A stretch of 64,000 nt of DNA from Alteromonas sp. C1M14 (GCF_018860965.1 NZ_JAHKQF010000008.1:310001-374000), one strand, 5' to 3'. Shown: positions 16,987 through 26,860, numbered from the stretch's first letter. The notes: generated by a model from the letters alone, not told the origin. Numbers and translations: made by a program.

Positions 16987-17979
16987 ATGATATCAATTTT
17001 AGTGTGCGATGACTCGTTAGTTGCGAGAAAGCAGGTGGCAAAATGTCTGCCCTCTGACTGGGACGTGGCCGTACACTTTGCTAAAAATGGCCAGGAAGCT
17101 ATCGCAGGGTTAAAACAAGGCAAAGGTCAGTTGTTACTCCTTGATTTAAACATGCCTGTGATGGATGGATATGAAACCCTGCAAACCATTCGCGAACACA
17201 ACCTCTCCACACAAGTTATCGTTATTTCCGGTGATATCCAGCCCGAAGCTTACGAGCGGGTAATGCAACTCGGTGCCCTTGGCTTTATTCACAAGCCGGT
17301 AGACCCCGCCACCTTAGCCAAAGAACTGATAAAACTAAAGCTGATGAACGAAGCCGCCGACGGTGAATCGCGGGTGATCTTAGATGCTGATATTCGCGAC
17401 TGTTATCAGGAAATTACCAATATTGCCATGGGGCAAGCCGGGGATCATCTTGCCCGCACAATGAATGTGTTTGTGCATCTGCCTATTCCCAATGTGAACA
17501 TTATCGAAGCCTCAGAAATGCATATGATGTTATCTGATATTGAGGCCCAAGAGGAGGTTTCGGCCATCTGCCAAGGTTTCATTGGTTCCGGCATATGTGG
17601 TGAAGTGTTGTGTATTCTCAGTGATTCGAGCTTTGAAGACGTAGCGAAAATTCTTGATGTGAAAGACAAAGTGGATGATCAACTTCAGCTTGAATTGTTA
17701 ATGGATGCTGCCAGCATCCTGATTGGGACCTTGCTTAGCGGCTTGGCCCAACAGTTAGATGTTACTTTTGCCCAAGGTCAGCCCCTGGTACTTGGGCAGC
17801 ATCGGGCTATTACCGATATTTTGCAAGGCAGCAAGATGCAGTGGAAACGTACTTTAGCCATAGAACTAAGTTATGGCTTAGAGGGTTACAATGTGCGTTG
17901 TGATCTCATCATTTTGTTTACTGAGGAGTCCATGCACACCATGAACACCAAGCTGGCCCACTTGTTGGAGGACTTATAA
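16987..17979 (+). CDS. Response regulator with CheC/CheX-like phosphatase domain
   Basis: A 330-residue two-domain signalling protein. Residues 1-120 are a receiver domain with the acidic pair D8/D9, phospho-acceptor Asp at 53 (LLLLDLNMPVMDGYE), Ser at about 81 (VIVISGD) and Lys at about 103 (IHKPVD). Residues 140-330 resemble CheC. The first active-site helix is intact (D-CYQEITNIAMGQAGDHLA, with the E-xx-N pattern). A second, degenerate copy (LLMDAASILIGTLLSGLA) lacks the Asn. CheC proteins dephosphorylate CheY-P, so this may be a regulator that acts on another response regulator. It overlaps the following PAS gene by one base. Confidence 0.9.
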   Translation: MISILVCDDSLVARKQVAKCLPSDWDVAVHFAKNGQEAIAGLKQGKGQLLLLDLNMPVMDGYETLQTIREHNLSTQVIVISGDIQPEAYERVMQLGALGFIHKPVDPATLAKELIKLKLMNEAADGESRVILDADIRDCYQEITNIAMGQAGDHLARTMNVFVHLPIPNVNIIEASEMHMMLSDIEAQEEVSAICQGFIGSGICGEVLCILSDSSFEDVAKILDVKDKVDDQLQLELLMDAASILIGTLLSGLAQQLDVTFAQGQPLVLGQHRAITDILQGSKMQWKRTLAIELSYGLEGYNVRCDLIILFTEESMHTMNTKLAHLLEDL

Positions 17980-18470
17980 TGCAGGGCAGTGAACAAGACG
18001 ATATGCAAGGGTTTCACTGGATGATGGATATGCTGCAAACGGTGGATGTAGGTATTGTGGTGCTGGATAAATCATTTCGTGTGAAAGTGTGGAATGGCTT
18101 TATGGAAAGCCACAGTGGTTTGCGTCCTAGTCAGGTGCATGGAAAGTCACTTTTTGCCCTTTTTCCCCATATTAACGAGGCCTGGTTTGCGAAAAAAGCA
18201 AAGCCGGTCTTTGAACTTAAAACCCGGGCATTTATGACCTGGGAGCAGCGTCCTTATCTTTTCAAGTTTTACAATTACCGGCCGATTACAGGAAGTGAAC
18301 CCCATATGTATCAGAATATAACGCTGGCACCGCTGACATCCACATCGGGTCACACTGAACATATCAGTATGATGGTTTATGACATGACAGAAATTGCGTC
18401 AGGTAAAAAGCAACTGGAAGCCATGCAGGTAACTAATGAAGAGCAACTGGAACGCCAGTCTTCTCGTTAA
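17979..18470 (+). CDS. PAS-domain signalling protein
   Basis: A 163-residue protein consisting of one PAS domain (about 12-135: 'MLQTVDVGIVVLDKSFRVKVWNGFMESHSGL') and a short C-terminal helix that looks like the start of a coiled coil (KKQLEAMQVTNEEQLERQ). It has no kinase, GGDEF or EAL domain; the frame ends after the helix. In other proteins this helix normally leads into an output domain, so this one may act by binding its partner, most simply the response regulator whose gene it overlaps. The ligand is unknown. Confidence 0.85.
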   Translation: MQGSEQDDMQGFHWMMDMLQTVDVGIVVLDKSFRVKVWNGFMESHSGLRPSQVHGKSLFALFPHINEAWFAKKAKPVFELKTRAFMTWEQRPYLFKFYNYRPITGSEPHMYQNITLAPLTSTSGHTEHISMMVYDMTEIASGKKQLEAMQVTNEEQLERQSSR

Positions 18471-18517
18471 CCAGGGCATGTTACCAACCACACATAATTA
18501 GAATAGTGACTAAGTAC

Positions 18518-20230
18518 ATGCATTTAAAACACACATTATCGATTCAATCAGGCCTGATCTTATTACTGTTAACCACGTTAGTGGCATGTGGTGGCGGTTC
18601 AGATAGTGCTGATGAGGGAAACGCGAGTAATGCAGTATATGTAAACGCCGGTGATGATATTCAAGTATTGGAGGCGACAGATGTGGCGATTTCCGGTGAT
18701 GCCACCGGTGAAACCGACACGCTAATCTGGCACTGGTCCGCCTCTCCCCAAGCCACCATTACCCATGATGACACGTCGGTTTCCGATGCCATTTTTACTG
18801 CCCCTGCAGTCACGGTAGACACCACGTATGTGTTAACGCTAACCGCCACCAATAGCACAGGAAATAGCGACACCGACACCCTAAATGTGGTCGTTAAGCC
18901 GGTCAATATAACGCCGGTGGCAGATATTACCGTGGAGCAAGAAGACGGGCAGGCCATCAATACATTTTCTGCCGGTGGCGCGGTAGTGTTAAGTGGCTCA
19001 GCTAGTACCGATGAAGATGCCCCCGATGAGGCAAACCCCATCAGTGCATGGGAATGGCAACAAACCACAGGTAGCAGTGTACTGAATAATGTCACCACCG
19101 ATGCCCCCATTCTCCTACTTGTGATGCCCGTTGAAAGCGAAGGTCAGCAATTGACGTTTGAATTAACGGTAACCGATGCAGAGGGCGCAACCAATACCGC
19201 TTCTGTCACATTGAATGTATTGTCGGAAAGTGAAACCTTACCTACGGTTTATGCCGGATCAGATCAGTCGTTGTTTAGCGGCGAACGGATTATTTTAGAA
19301 GGGGATGCCGACACAACAGTAACGGCGGGTTTACCCTTGACTGCCAGATGGGTGCCTTCAAGTAGCGCGGCAAACACCATCGTTGATGATGAAGCGCTAT
19401 CGACCTATGCCGTGGCGCCACAAGTGACAGAGGAAACCTTGTTAACTTACACATTGGCAGTAGCGGATAATTTCGATCACTTGGTGTATGACGAAGTTGA
19501 AGTGTGGGTTTATCCTTTTCCCATTCCTTTAATGAACGATACCGGCGTGACAGTGCAAGCCAACGACAACGCCTATACTAATTCTCAACAAAACGCTTAC
19601 CCTGGACAAGATGGTCAACGTGGAGGCGACATTGTTAACGAAGCGGGTTTGTTAGAAAAAGCCGGACGGGGTAAGGCTGGTTTTGATTTTACCAAACTAA
19701 ATAGTAACGGTGATGAAGAAGACGATACCTCCCAGGCTTGGTCGTGTGTGCGAGATAATATTACCGGCCTGATTTGGGAAAAGAAAACTGAAGATGGTGG
19801 TTTGCATGACGATGGCCATCTGTACTCATGGTACTTCACGGATGAAAATGGGGGCTTGGCCGGAACATTAAACGGGGCAGATAGTCTTTGTACGTTGACC
19901 AATTGTAATACCCAAGCATACGTGACCGCAGCGAACAGCGCCGGCTTGTGTGGTTTTTACGACTGGCGCATGCCTAGCCATGAAGAGTTAATGTCAATTG
20001 TCCACTTTGGTTTAGCCAGTGGTACCTTAATTGATGATACCTATTTTCCGTTTCTAGGAACGCCTGACAGTGATGGTCGGCTTTGGTATTGGACGTCTAT
20101 ACCCAGCGCCGATGGGGTGTCGGGTGATGCGGCACAAAATGCGTGGGCGTTGGATTTTGCCACTGGGTTGGATAACTTTTTGATTAAATCGAGTGCCAAT
20201 CGGGTGCGTCTTGTACGGGCAGGAAGGTAA
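18518..20230 (+). CDS. PKD-like repeat lipoprotein with C-terminal Lcl (DUF1566) domain
   Basis: About 570 residues. It has a lipoprotein signal (LILLLLTTLVAC, then GGGSDS). Three Ig/PKD-like beta modules follow (about 35-125, 130-240 and 245-335), each beginning with a 'VNAGDDIQV' or 'VYAGSDQSL' type strand. A Lcl C-terminal (DUF1566) domain of about 200 residues comes last, with 'TGLIWEKK', 'WRMPSHEELMSIV', 'YWTSIP' and 'NRVRLVRAGR'. I start at ATG 18518; an in-frame GTG at 18506 is possible. The Lcl domain occurs in bacterial surface and attachment proteins. It overlaps the next gene, which carries a second Lcl domain, so the two likely act together at the cell surface. Confidence 0.85.
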   Translation: MHLKHTLSIQSGLILLLLTTLVACGGGSDSADEGNASNAVYVNAGDDIQVLEATDVAISGDATGETDTLIWHWSASPQATITHDDTSVSDAIFTAPAVTVDTTYVLTLTATNSTGNSDTDTLNVVVKPVNITPVADITVEQEDGQAINTFSAGGAVVLSGSASTDEDAPDEANPISAWEWQQTTGSSVLNNVTTDAPILLLVMPVESEGQQLTFELTVTDAEGATNTASVTLNVLSESETLPTVYAGSDQSLFSGERIILEGDADTTVTAGLPLTARWVPSSSAANTIVDDEALSTYAVAPQVTEETLLTYTLAVADNFDHLVYDEVEVWVYPFPIPLMNDTGVTVQANDNAYTNSQQNAYPGQDGQRGGDIVNEAGLLEKAGRGKAGFDFTKLNSNGDEEDDTSQAWSCVRDNITGLIWEKKTEDGGLHDDGHLYSWYFTDENGGLAGTLNGADSLCTLTNCNTQAYVTAANSAGLCGFYDWRMPSHEELMSIVHFGLASGTLIDDTYFPFLGTPDSDGRLWYWTSIPSADGVSGDAAQNAWALDFATGLDNFLIKSSANRVRLVRAGR

Positions 20231-20739
20231 TGATGAAATATTTAATGGTGTGCTTTTTGTGTTTCTGGTCATTGTCTTTAGCGGCGCAAACCTGCCTAAG
20301 TGATGGCGTTGAAACGGCAGCGGATGATGAATTTGAAGATATGGGTGACGGAACCGTCTTACAGACTGCCACGGGCCTGATTTGGCAGCGCTGCGCCCTA
20401 GGGCAAACGTGGAGCGATGACACCTGCAGTGGCACCGCGGTAAAATACCACTGGCAAGATGCTTTGCTTGCAGCACAAAGTGAAGATGCACAAGCTTTGG
20501 AAGGGTGGCGGTTGCCCAATATCAAAGAATTGGCTTCCATAACCGAGCGTCTTTGTGTTCGTCCTGCTATTAATGAATCGGTATTTCCTAATACGCCACC
20601 GGATGATTTTTGGACATCGACACCGTCCCTTGAAGATCCGCTCAGAGCGTGGGTAGTTGCCTTCTTTAATGCCAGCCACTCAATTAAAGAGAAAGACCGG
20701 TTTATCTACGTAAGGCTGGTAAAAACCCAACGGGATTAA
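20230..20739 (+). CDS. Secreted Lcl-domain (DUF1566) protein
   Basis: A 169-residue protein with a Sec signal peptide (MMKYLMVCFLCFWSLSLAAQ, likely cleaved after an Ala) and a single DUF1566/Lcl C-terminal domain. It shows 'TGLIWQRC', 'WRLPNIKELASI', 'FWTSTPS' and 'FIYVRLVKTQ', matching motif for motif the C-terminal domain of the preceding lipoprotein. It begins at the stop codon of that gene (one-base overlap), so the pair is co-expressed. Two starts one codon apart (20230, 20233) cannot be told apart. Four cysteines after the signal could form disulfides. It is likely periplasmic or surface-exposed. Confidence 0.85.
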   Translation: MMKYLMVCFLCFWSLSLAAQTCLSDGVETAADDEFEDMGDGTVLQTATGLIWQRCALGQTWSDDTCSGTAVKYHWQDALLAAQSEDAQALEGWRLPNIKELASITERLCVRPAINESVFPNTPPDDFWTSTPSLEDPLRAWVVAFFNASHSIKEKDRFIYVRLVKTQRD

Positions 20740-20835
20740 TGCCAATATCCACGGTAAAAGGCTGTGATTTATTCAACCTGAATTTTAGCAAGTTGAACCC
20801 ATCGCGGCTTTTTATTTACGTGCTGCGCGTACACA

Positions 20836-21630
20836 ATGAATCGCATGAATATGCGAAAAAGCTTTTTTCCCTCTCTGTGGCTTCTGCTCACCTTTGCCCA
20901 ACTGCCTACTACGGTGTTTGCGGGTAATTTGTGCGATATCGATTTTGCCTACGGTCTGGTAGTAAATGATCATCAAGTTCGTATTCTTGATAAAAGCCGC
21001 ACGGTGGTACAGATAAATGGTCAAGATCAATTATTTGTTAAAGGGCGCTGGCAAGCGCTTACCGTACAACAACGTCGGTGGCTTCGTGATTACACCACAG
21101 GCTTGCACTATGTGGTGCCAAAAATGATCGTGTTGGCTACCGAAGGGGTAGATTTAGCGGCAGATACCGTGGATAACGTCTATCAAGGGTTAGTGGGCTC
21201 GGATCACGAAAGTTACGAAAAGCTTCGTCAGGCCATGGAGCGGGTACGCAACCGCGTGAAAGATAAATTTCGCCACGCCAGTAATCACTACTTTATTGGT
21301 CCGGGTTCCTTAGAAAGCGTGGATCATTTCGTTGACAGTGAAATCGAAGCGCAACTTGAAGAGGCCATATCTATGTCGGTGGGCGGTATACTTTCTGCTA
21401 TCGGAGGTATGGACAAAAATCATGTGGATATTAGCAGTGAACGCTTAGAAGAGATCACCCGTCAGCTCGGTGCCGTTGGCGAGCAGTTAGATATGGAAGA
21501 TGGCGCCGCCTCCTTGAATAACCGCGCCCAGTGGTTCTGCCATAAATTGAAAAAACTCAATATGCTTGAAGAGAAATTACGAGACAACGTACCTGCACTG
21601 CAACCCTTCGATATTATCATTTCTGAATAA
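20836..21630 (+). CDS. yggN: DUF2884 family periplasmic protein (YggN-like)
   Basis: A protein of about 264 residues with an N-terminal signal peptide (SLWLLLTFAQLPTTVFAGN) and the YggN/DUF2884 body. This begins 'LCDIDFAYGLVVNDHQVRI', with 'LTVQQRRWLRDYTTGL' and a C-terminal helical part ending in a Cys-containing 'RAQWFCHKLKKLNMLE'. Three ATGs at the start (20836, 20845, 20851) are all compatible with the signal. The function of YggN is unknown. It converges on hemW, and in E. coli yggN also lies near rdgB and hemW, so the neighbourhood is conserved. Confidence 0.85.
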   Translation: MNRMNMRKSFFPSLWLLLTFAQLPTTVFAGNLCDIDFAYGLVVNDHQVRILDKSRTVVQINGQDQLFVKGRWQALTVQQRRWLRDYTTGLHYVVPKMIVLATEGVDLAADTVDNVYQGLVGSDHESYEKLRQAMERVRNRVKDKFRHASNHYFIGPGSLESVDHFVDSEIEAQLEEAISMSVGGILSAIGGMDKNHVDISSERLEEITRQLGAVGEQLDMEDGAASLNNRAQWFCHKLKKLNMLEEKLRDNVPALQPFDIIISE

Positions 21631-21673
21631 ACTGCTAGCGTTCACCATCTTTGGTTAAAATCAGGCTACAAAA

Positions 21674-22813
21674 TTAGACAAAGGCAGACAACAAGGTGTT
21701 CAAATAACGCCGTCCCTTAGGCGTGACCTGCCACTGGTGGGCGCTTTCCTGCAGTAATGCTTGTTCAACGGCTTGATGTAGCGCCTGTTGTTGCTCTTCA
21801 GTGAGGGTGGCGCCGGTAAAGTCAGCGAAGTCTGATTTTGGACATGGTTCAACCAACCTAAAGCGATTCATAAAAAACTCGAATGCCAAGTCATCTTGCT
21901 CTACAGCAACGGCTTTATCTAAGTATGGACGAGTTATATCCATATAGCCGCGAGGGTGCTTGACTTTAACGGTGCGGGTAATACGACCATTATCGGCGTC
22001 GGTGATCTTACCGTGGGCGCCACAGCCAATACCAAGGTAATCACCAAAGCGCCAATAGTTAAGGTTGTGCTGGCATTGAAAGCCGGGCTTGCTATAACCG
22101 GATATTTCGTATTGCTGGTACCCAGCGTCCTCTAATAAAGCATGCCCTTTCGCCTGAATATCCCACAATGTGTCGTCGTCTGGTAATTCAGGCGGCTTGG
22201 AATAAAAAGGAGTATTAGGCTCAATCGTTAATTGATACCAAGAAAGGTGGGCAGGGGATTGGTCAATAGCTTTGGTTAAATCGGACATGGCATTGGCTAA
22301 GGATTGCTGGGGTAACCCGTGCATAAGATCGATATTAAAGCTGTTTAACGGCGCATTTTGAGCCTGCAAAATAGCATTTAAAGCCTGCTGGGCATCATGA
22401 ATACGTCCTAGTCCAGTCAGGTGCACGTTTTGGAAGCTTTGTACGCCCATGGAAATCCTATTGACCCCTGCTTCGGCATAGCCATTAAAGCGAGCGGATT
22501 CCAATGTCCCTGGGTTTGCCTCTAGTGTTATTTCTGCTGTGGGCGACACCGCAATGGTATTTTTAACCCCACTGAGTAACTTACCAATGGCATCGGCTGA
22601 AAATAAACTGGGCGTACCGCCGCCGATAAAAATGCTTGTGACTTGTCGATTCGACACGTAGGTTTTATCGTGCTCAAGATCGCTCAACAAATGGGAAATA
22701 TATTCTTGTTCAGGTAAAGCCGATTTCAGCCCATGAGAATTAAAATCACAGTACGGGCATTTCTGCACGCACCACGGAATATGTATGTAAAGGCTAAGGG
22801 GCGGGTTACGCAA
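21674..22813 (-). CDS. hemW: Heme chaperone HemW (radical SAM)
   Basis: A 379-residue HemW, formerly called coproporphyrinogen III oxidase-like. The radical SAM cluster motif CVQKCPYC lies at about residues 15-22, right after 'LYIHIPW'. Other motifs are 'FIGGGTPSL', 'LEANPGTLE', '[10 protein letters not shown]' and a C-terminal HemN-like domain with '[20 protein letters not shown]'. HemW binds heme and passes it to target hemoproteins. The length matches the family (about 378). It overlaps the end of rdgB by 8 bases, so the two are co-translated. Confidence 0.95.
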   Translation of the reverse strand: MRNPPLSLYIHIPWCVQKCPYCDFNSHGLKSALPEQEYISHLLSDLEHDKTYVSNRQVTSIFIGGGTPSLFSADAIGKLLSGVKNTIAVSPTAEITLEANPGTLESARFNGYAEAGVNRISMGVQSFQNVHLTGLGRIHDAQQALNAILQAQNAPLNSFNIDLMHGLPQQSLANAMSDLTKAIDQSPAHLSWYQLTIEPNTPFYSKPPELPDDDTLWDIQAKGHALLEDAGYQQYEISGYSKPGFQCQHNLNYWRFGDYLGIGCGAHGKITDADNGRITRTVKVKHPRGYMDITRPYLDKAVAVEQDDLAFEFFMNRFRLVEPCPKSDFADFTGATLTEEQQQALHQAVEQALLQESAHQWQVTPKGRRYLNTLLSAFV

Positions 22814-23408
22814 ATGTTTGTCTCATTTGTTCGAGCAAAAATGACATGGCTTGACCCCGATGACTAATTTGATTTTTCAGTTTTCTATCGAGTTCAGCAG
22901 CGGTGCAACCATGGGAGGGAACATGAAATACGGGATCATAACCAAAGCCCCCATGACCGGAGATTTCACGAGTGATGGTGCCGTGCCAATAGCCTTGGCT
23001 AATAAGAGGTACGGGATCGTCTGCGTGGCGCATAAACACCAACAAACAGAAGAAATGGGCACGGCGCTCTGGGGTGTCGGCTAAGGCCGCTAGCAGTTTA
23101 TCCACATTGTCAGAATCTGTTGCATTGCTGCCGGCATAGCGAGCAGAGTAAATTCCCGGCGCGCCGCCTAAGGCATTCACTACTAGACCGGAATCATCAG
23201 CAATGGTGGGTAACCCAGTTTCTTTAGCTGCATGCCGAGCTTTAATTATCGCATTTTCCACAAAGGTGGTGCCGGTTTCAGGAACATCACTTACCCCGAG
23301 TTCTTTTTGGGCTACCACAGTAACACTCATCGGGGCGAACAAATGGGTAAACTCTTTTACTTTACCTGCATTGCCTGATGCTAAGACAATTTTTTCAGGG
23401 AAGGTCAT
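22806..23408 (-). CDS. rdgB: XTP/dITP pyrophosphatase RdgB
   Basis: A 200-residue Ham1-family non-canonical purine NTP pyrophosphatase that removes dITP, dHAPTP and XTP from the nucleotide pool. Motifs are '[10 protein letters not shown]' near the N-terminus, '[10 protein letters not shown]', 'GIYSARYAG', '[10 protein letters not shown]' and 'SHRGQAM'. I start at the ATG at 23408, with GGAG 6-9 bases upstream; a longer frame to 23438 overlaps the preceding helicase gene and is not needed. It sits in the srmB-rdgB-hemW run, 10 bases after srmB. Confidence 0.95.
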   Translation of the reverse strand: MTFPEKIVLASGNAGKVKEFTHLFAPMSVTVVAQKELGVSDVPETGTTFVENAIIKARHAAKETGLPTIADDSGLVVNALGGAPGIYSARYAGSNATDSDNVDKLLAALADTPERRAHFFCLLVFMRHADDPVPLISQGYWHGTITREISGHGGFGYDPVFHVPSHGCTAAELDRKLKNQISHRGQAMSFLLEQMRQTFA

Positions 23409-23418
23409 GGCAGTCTCC

Positions 23419-24636
23419 TCAGCCGGTTTTCTTTCCATTTTTTTTCTTCTTTGCTTTTACAGTTTTACTTTTTTTCTTGGCCACAACTTTGGGTGGCTTG
23501 TGTTTAGGACGCAGGCCATCAATAAAACGGGCTTTGAAGGGTTCGCCAAGGTAACGTGATACCTTGCCTACCATTTCATAATCATGGGCCTCGATAAGGC
23601 TAATGGCTGTACCTTTGGCGCCAGCCCGTCCTGTGCGGCCAATCCTGTGTACGTAGATGTCGGCTTTTCTCGGCATGTCAAAGTTGATCACATGGCTTAC
23701 ATTAGGCACATCGATTCCTCGCGCTGCAACATCGGTGGCCAATAACACCGGCACCTCACCGGCTTTAAAGCGGGCCAGTGCAGCGTTGCGTTTATCTTGT
23801 GGCATTTCACCTTGTAACCAAGCCACATGGATTTGCGCCGACATCAGGCTATCTTTTAACGTTTGTAACCGTTCGCGGGTTTTAACAAATACCACCGCAT
23901 TGGTAATATCATTACTGAGGATGTGTTTTAACAGTGCTTCTTTGTGAGCGTAATCGTCGGCCAAGTGATACCACTGATGGGTTTTGGCTTTTTCTTTGCG
24001 TGACGGGTTAGCTTCAAGTTCTACCGGTTCGTTTAGAATATCTCGGGCGAAGTATTTCACCCCAGGGCCTTCTAGCGTGGCAGAAAATAACATGTTTTGT
24101 TTACGCCAGCGTGCTTCTGCTGCAATTTGCCCCACAATACCACTAAAGCCCATATCGAGCATGCGATCGGCTTCATCCAATATCAAACATTCAATATTAC
24201 GGCAATCGGCGGACTCTTTTTCTATGTGCTCAAAAAGGCGTCCCGGCGTGGCCACCAGAATATCCAGGTTCTCACTTAAAGTGTCTCTGTCTGTGCCGTA
24301 ATTGATGCCCCCGGTGATCACGCCGCAGGCTAGCTCCGTAAAGCGAGTTATTGCACAGGCTTGAGCATAGACTTGTAAGGCAAGTTCTCGAGTTGGGGTA
24401 AGAATGAGTACACGGGTCGCGCCAGGTTCGGTGCGCGGAAAATCGAGCAAATATTGGCATGCAGGTAGCAAAAATGCCGCTGTTTTACCCGTGCCCGTGG
24501 GGGCCGAGGCCAGGATGTCTTTGCCATCCATAGCCGGTGGGATAACAAGAGACTGAATAGAAGTTGGCGCGTCATATCCCATTTCTGCCACGGCCCGACA
24601 AAGGGCATCGTCAAGTTCTAATTCTTCAAATGTCAT
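23419..24636 (-). CDS. srmB: DEAD-box RNA helicase SrmB
   Basis: A 405-residue DEAD-box helicase. It follows E. coli SrmB closely: Q-motif region '[18 protein letters not shown]', Walker A 'APTGTGKTA', 'PTRELA', '[14 protein letters not shown]', 'LFSATLEG', '[10 protein letters not shown]' and '[10 protein letters not shown]', then the SrmB-type '[16 protein letters not shown]' between the two RecA domains. The last 30 residues are a Lys-rich tail. SrmB helps assemble the 50S ribosomal subunit at low temperature. It is the first gene of the srmB-rdgB-hemW unit. Confidence 0.93.
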   Translation of the reverse strand: MTFEELELDDALCRAVAEMGYDAPTSIQSLVIPPAMDGKDILASAPTGTGKTAAFLLPACQYLLDFPRTEPGATRVLILTPTRELALQVYAQACAITRFTELACGVITGGINYGTDRDTLSENLDILVATPGRLFEHIEKESADCRNIECLILDEADRMLDMGFSGIVGQIAAEARWRKQNMLFSATLEGPGVKYFARDILNEPVELEANPSRKEKAKTHQWYHLADDYAHKEALLKHILSNDITNAVVFVKTRERLQTLKDSLMSAQIHVAWLQGEMPQDKRNAALARFKAGEVPVLLATDVAARGIDVPNVSHVINFDMPRKADIYVHRIGRTGRAGAKGTAISLIEAHDYEMVGKVSRYLGEPFKARFIDGLRPKHKPPKVVAKKKSKTVKAKKKKNGKKTG

Positions 24637-24717
24637 TCTATCTCACAGCGCAATAATCAAAACACCATTATAGCACTTCAGTTCTCACGATTGATATTAA
24701 AGTTACTGCCAATAAGG

Positions 24718-25815
24718 CTATATTAAATGTTGACGAATCAGCGTTAATCGCCCGTGGTTCATAGCGCTTCCAATTTCTGGCCCTTGCAAACCTTCAGCGA
24801 TAAATTTCTGTGCGTTGAGTTCTTTTGCAGCAAAAAGCGCCTGCTTTATTTTTTCGTTTTGTTTGCATTGCAACTCTGGTGTGCTTGAGGTGAGTTTGAC
24901 CACGCTAAGCAAGTGTAAAAAACGCTCGTGTTTACGCCACACATCACATTGATTGAATACATCAAGGCACGCTTGGGGGCTAATGGGGTGGTGTAAAATA
25001 TGACAAAAGCGGCTACTTAAAACACATAACTCAGTGATGTTATTCGCGCATTTTAAGCGAGCACATAATGCTTTGGCGTGGGTAACAGGGCATTGGGCAC
25101 CAATAACGGCCCACAGTATTAAGGGGTCGTTGGTGTATTGTGCTGCCTGGCTTAATTGCTGGTTCACTTGGGGCAAAATAGTTGTTAACTCGCTAAACCA
25201 AGGCACTAAACTATGGCTTTGTTCAAGTGTTTGAAAATACACCTGTGGATGCTGCTCGGTTAGGCTGCGCATGGTTTCTTTGCACACTCGCTCTGCGGTG
25301 AGGTGAGCCAGTTCGTCATCGGCGGCCATGGTTTGCATAAGTGTGATGGTTTCTGGTGCCACGGTAAAACCAAGGTGAGCATAACGTGCTGCAAATCGCG
25401 CAACACGAAACACCCGTAACGGATCTTCGGCAAACGCAGGGGACACATGGCGCAATAACCGTTTATTTAGGTCACTGAGACCATGGTAAGGGTCGACAAT
25501 GTGACCATCCGCACTTTGCGCCATCGCATTGATGGTAAGATCTCGGCGTTGTAAGTCTTGTTCTAGTGTTACCTCAGGGGTGGCATGACAAACAAAGCCG
25601 GTGTAGCCTTTACCGGATTTGCGTTCCGTTCGGGCAAGGGCATATTCTTCTTTGGTGGCTGGGTGCAGAAAAACAGGAAAGTCTTTGCCTACTTGGGTAT
25701 AACCTTTTGCCAGCATTTGTTCTGGGGTTGCACCAACCACCACCCAATCTTTTTCTGTTACCTGTCGACCTAGCTGAGCGTCTCTTACCGCCCCTCCTAC
25801 CAGATAAATTTTCAT
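24718..25815 (-). CDS. cca: tRNA nucleotidyltransferase (CCA-adding enzyme), no HD domain
   Basis: About 365 residues from the ATG at 25815 (MKIYLVGGAVRD). Longer starts up to 25872 give an unlikely basic leader. Class II CCA-enzyme motifs are GGAVRD, the metal site EKDWVVVG (E-x-D, where E. coli has D-x-D), 'ARTERK', 'RRDLTINAMA' and 'DPLRVFRVARFAARY'. It adds CCA to tRNA 3' ends. E. coli Cca (412 aa) carries a C-terminal HD phosphohydrolase domain. Here the C-terminus is shorter and has no HD motif, so only nucleotidyltransferase activity is expected. It is divergent from the GspA-like gene. Confidence 0.93.
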   Translation of the reverse strand: MKIYLVGGAVRDAQLGRQVTEKDWVVVGATPEQMLAKGYTQVGKDFPVFLHPATKEEYALARTERKSGKGYTGFVCHATPEVTLEQDLQRRDLTINAMAQSADGHIVDPYHGLSDLNKRLLRHVSPAFAEDPLRVFRVARFAARYAHLGFTVAPETITLMQTMAADDELAHLTAERVCKETMRSLTEQHPQVYFQTLEQSHSLVPWFSELTTILPQVNQQLSQAAQYTNDPLILWAVIGAQCPVTHAKALCARLKCANNITELCVLSSRFCHILHHPISPQACLDVFNQCDVWRKHERFLHLLSVVKLTSSTPELQCKQNEKIKQALFAAKELNAQKFIAEGLQGPEIGSAMNHGRLTLIRQHLI

Positions 25816-25948
25816 AACCATCACTACCCCTTTGTTTGGGTGAATTATGCCAGATACAGCTTTTTTTCGCATTCAATCGCTTTGATTTTGACTTCTGGTG
25901 TGGGGATGGGTAGTTTAGTCGGCGTCAATCGCTAACTATTTCAACTGC

Positions 25949-26860
25949 ATGTATCTCAATTACTTCGGGCTTAATGATAATCCTTTTTCTATAGCGCCCA
26001 ACCCAGATTACCTTTATATGAGCCCGCGTCATAAAGAAGCGTTGGCTCATCTTACTTTTGGCCTGCGTGAAAGCGGTGGCTTTGTTATGCTCACCGGCGA
26101 GGTAGGAACGGGGAAAACCACCGTATCTCGCAAACTATTACAGCAGTTACCTGACAATACGCAGGTCGCCATGATCCTTAACCCAACGCTCTCAGCCATG
26201 GAACTTCTGGCTACTGTATGCGACGAGTTGGGCATCGCTTACGATGGAAATAAGGCCAGCTTAAAGTACTTTACCGATTGTATATTGTCTAAATTAGCAG
26301 ACAACCATCAGGCTGGCGTTACCACCGTGTTGATGATTGATGAAGCACAGCATTTAATGCCTGAGGTGTTAGAGCAGTTGCGTTTGCTAACCAATTTAGA
26401 AACCAATCGGGATAAATTACTTAAAGTGGTACTTATTGGCCAACCTGAGTTACAGCAATTACTTAAACGTAATGAACTACGACAACTTGCCCAACGCATT
26501 ACTGCACGGTATCACTTGTTGCCGCTGACTGCGCCGGAAGTCTCAGCTTATGTGGCACATCGCCTGAGTGTCGCAAATGGTGATATTAGTATTTTTAGTC
26601 AGTCGGCCTTAAAAGCGATCTATCAAATCACAGGCGGCATTCCTCGGGTTATCAACCTGCTTTGTGATAGGGCATTAACCTTGTCGTTTACCAAACAACA
26701 TGCGGTGGTAAAAAAGGTGATTTTTCTCGCTGCCGCAGAACAGATCCTCGGTGAAGATGTGGTTTATCAGCGTATTGCCCACAAAATGAAATGGTTTTTA
26801 GGGGGCGCCTTTATTGTTGCGCTTGCTATAGGGGTGAGCTTGGGGAGAGGATATGTCTGA
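25949..26860 (+). CDS. gspA: GspA/ExeA-type AAA ATPase
   Basis: A 303-residue ATPase of the ExeA group. The N-terminal signature is YFGLNDNPFSIAPNPDYLYMS, followed by Walker A GEVGTGKTT (about 50-58), Walker B VLMIDEAQHL, an arginine-rich sensor region and a single C-terminal transmembrane helix (WFLGGAFIVALAIGVSL). In Aeromonas, ExeA with ExeB helps insert the type II secretion secretin into the outer membrane through the peptidoglycan. Here the C-terminal peptidoglycan-binding domain of full ExeA is absent, as also seen in shorter homologues such as MshM. It overlaps the GspB-like gene by 8 bases. Confidence 0.88.
   Translation: MYLNYFGLNDNPFSIAPNPDYLYMSPRHKEALAHLTFGLRESGGFVMLTGEVGTGKTTVSRKLLQQLPDNTQVAMILNPTLSAMELLATVCDELGIAYDGNKASLKYFTDCILSKLADNHQAGVTTVLMIDEAQHLMPEVLEQLRLLTNLETNRDKLLKVVLIGQPELQQLLKRNELRQLAQRITARYHLLPLTAPEVSAYVAHRLSVANGDISIFSQSALKAIYQITGGIPRVINLLCDRALTLSFTKQHAVVKKVIFLAAAEQILGEDVVYQRIAHKMKWFLGGAFIVALAIGVSLGRGYV

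Noticed and set aside
24718-25815. E-x-D instead of D-x-D at the metal site of the CCA-adding enzyme as a loss of function
   Set aside because: I recall E-x-D in other gammaproteobacterial Cca proteins, so it is probably a normal variant.
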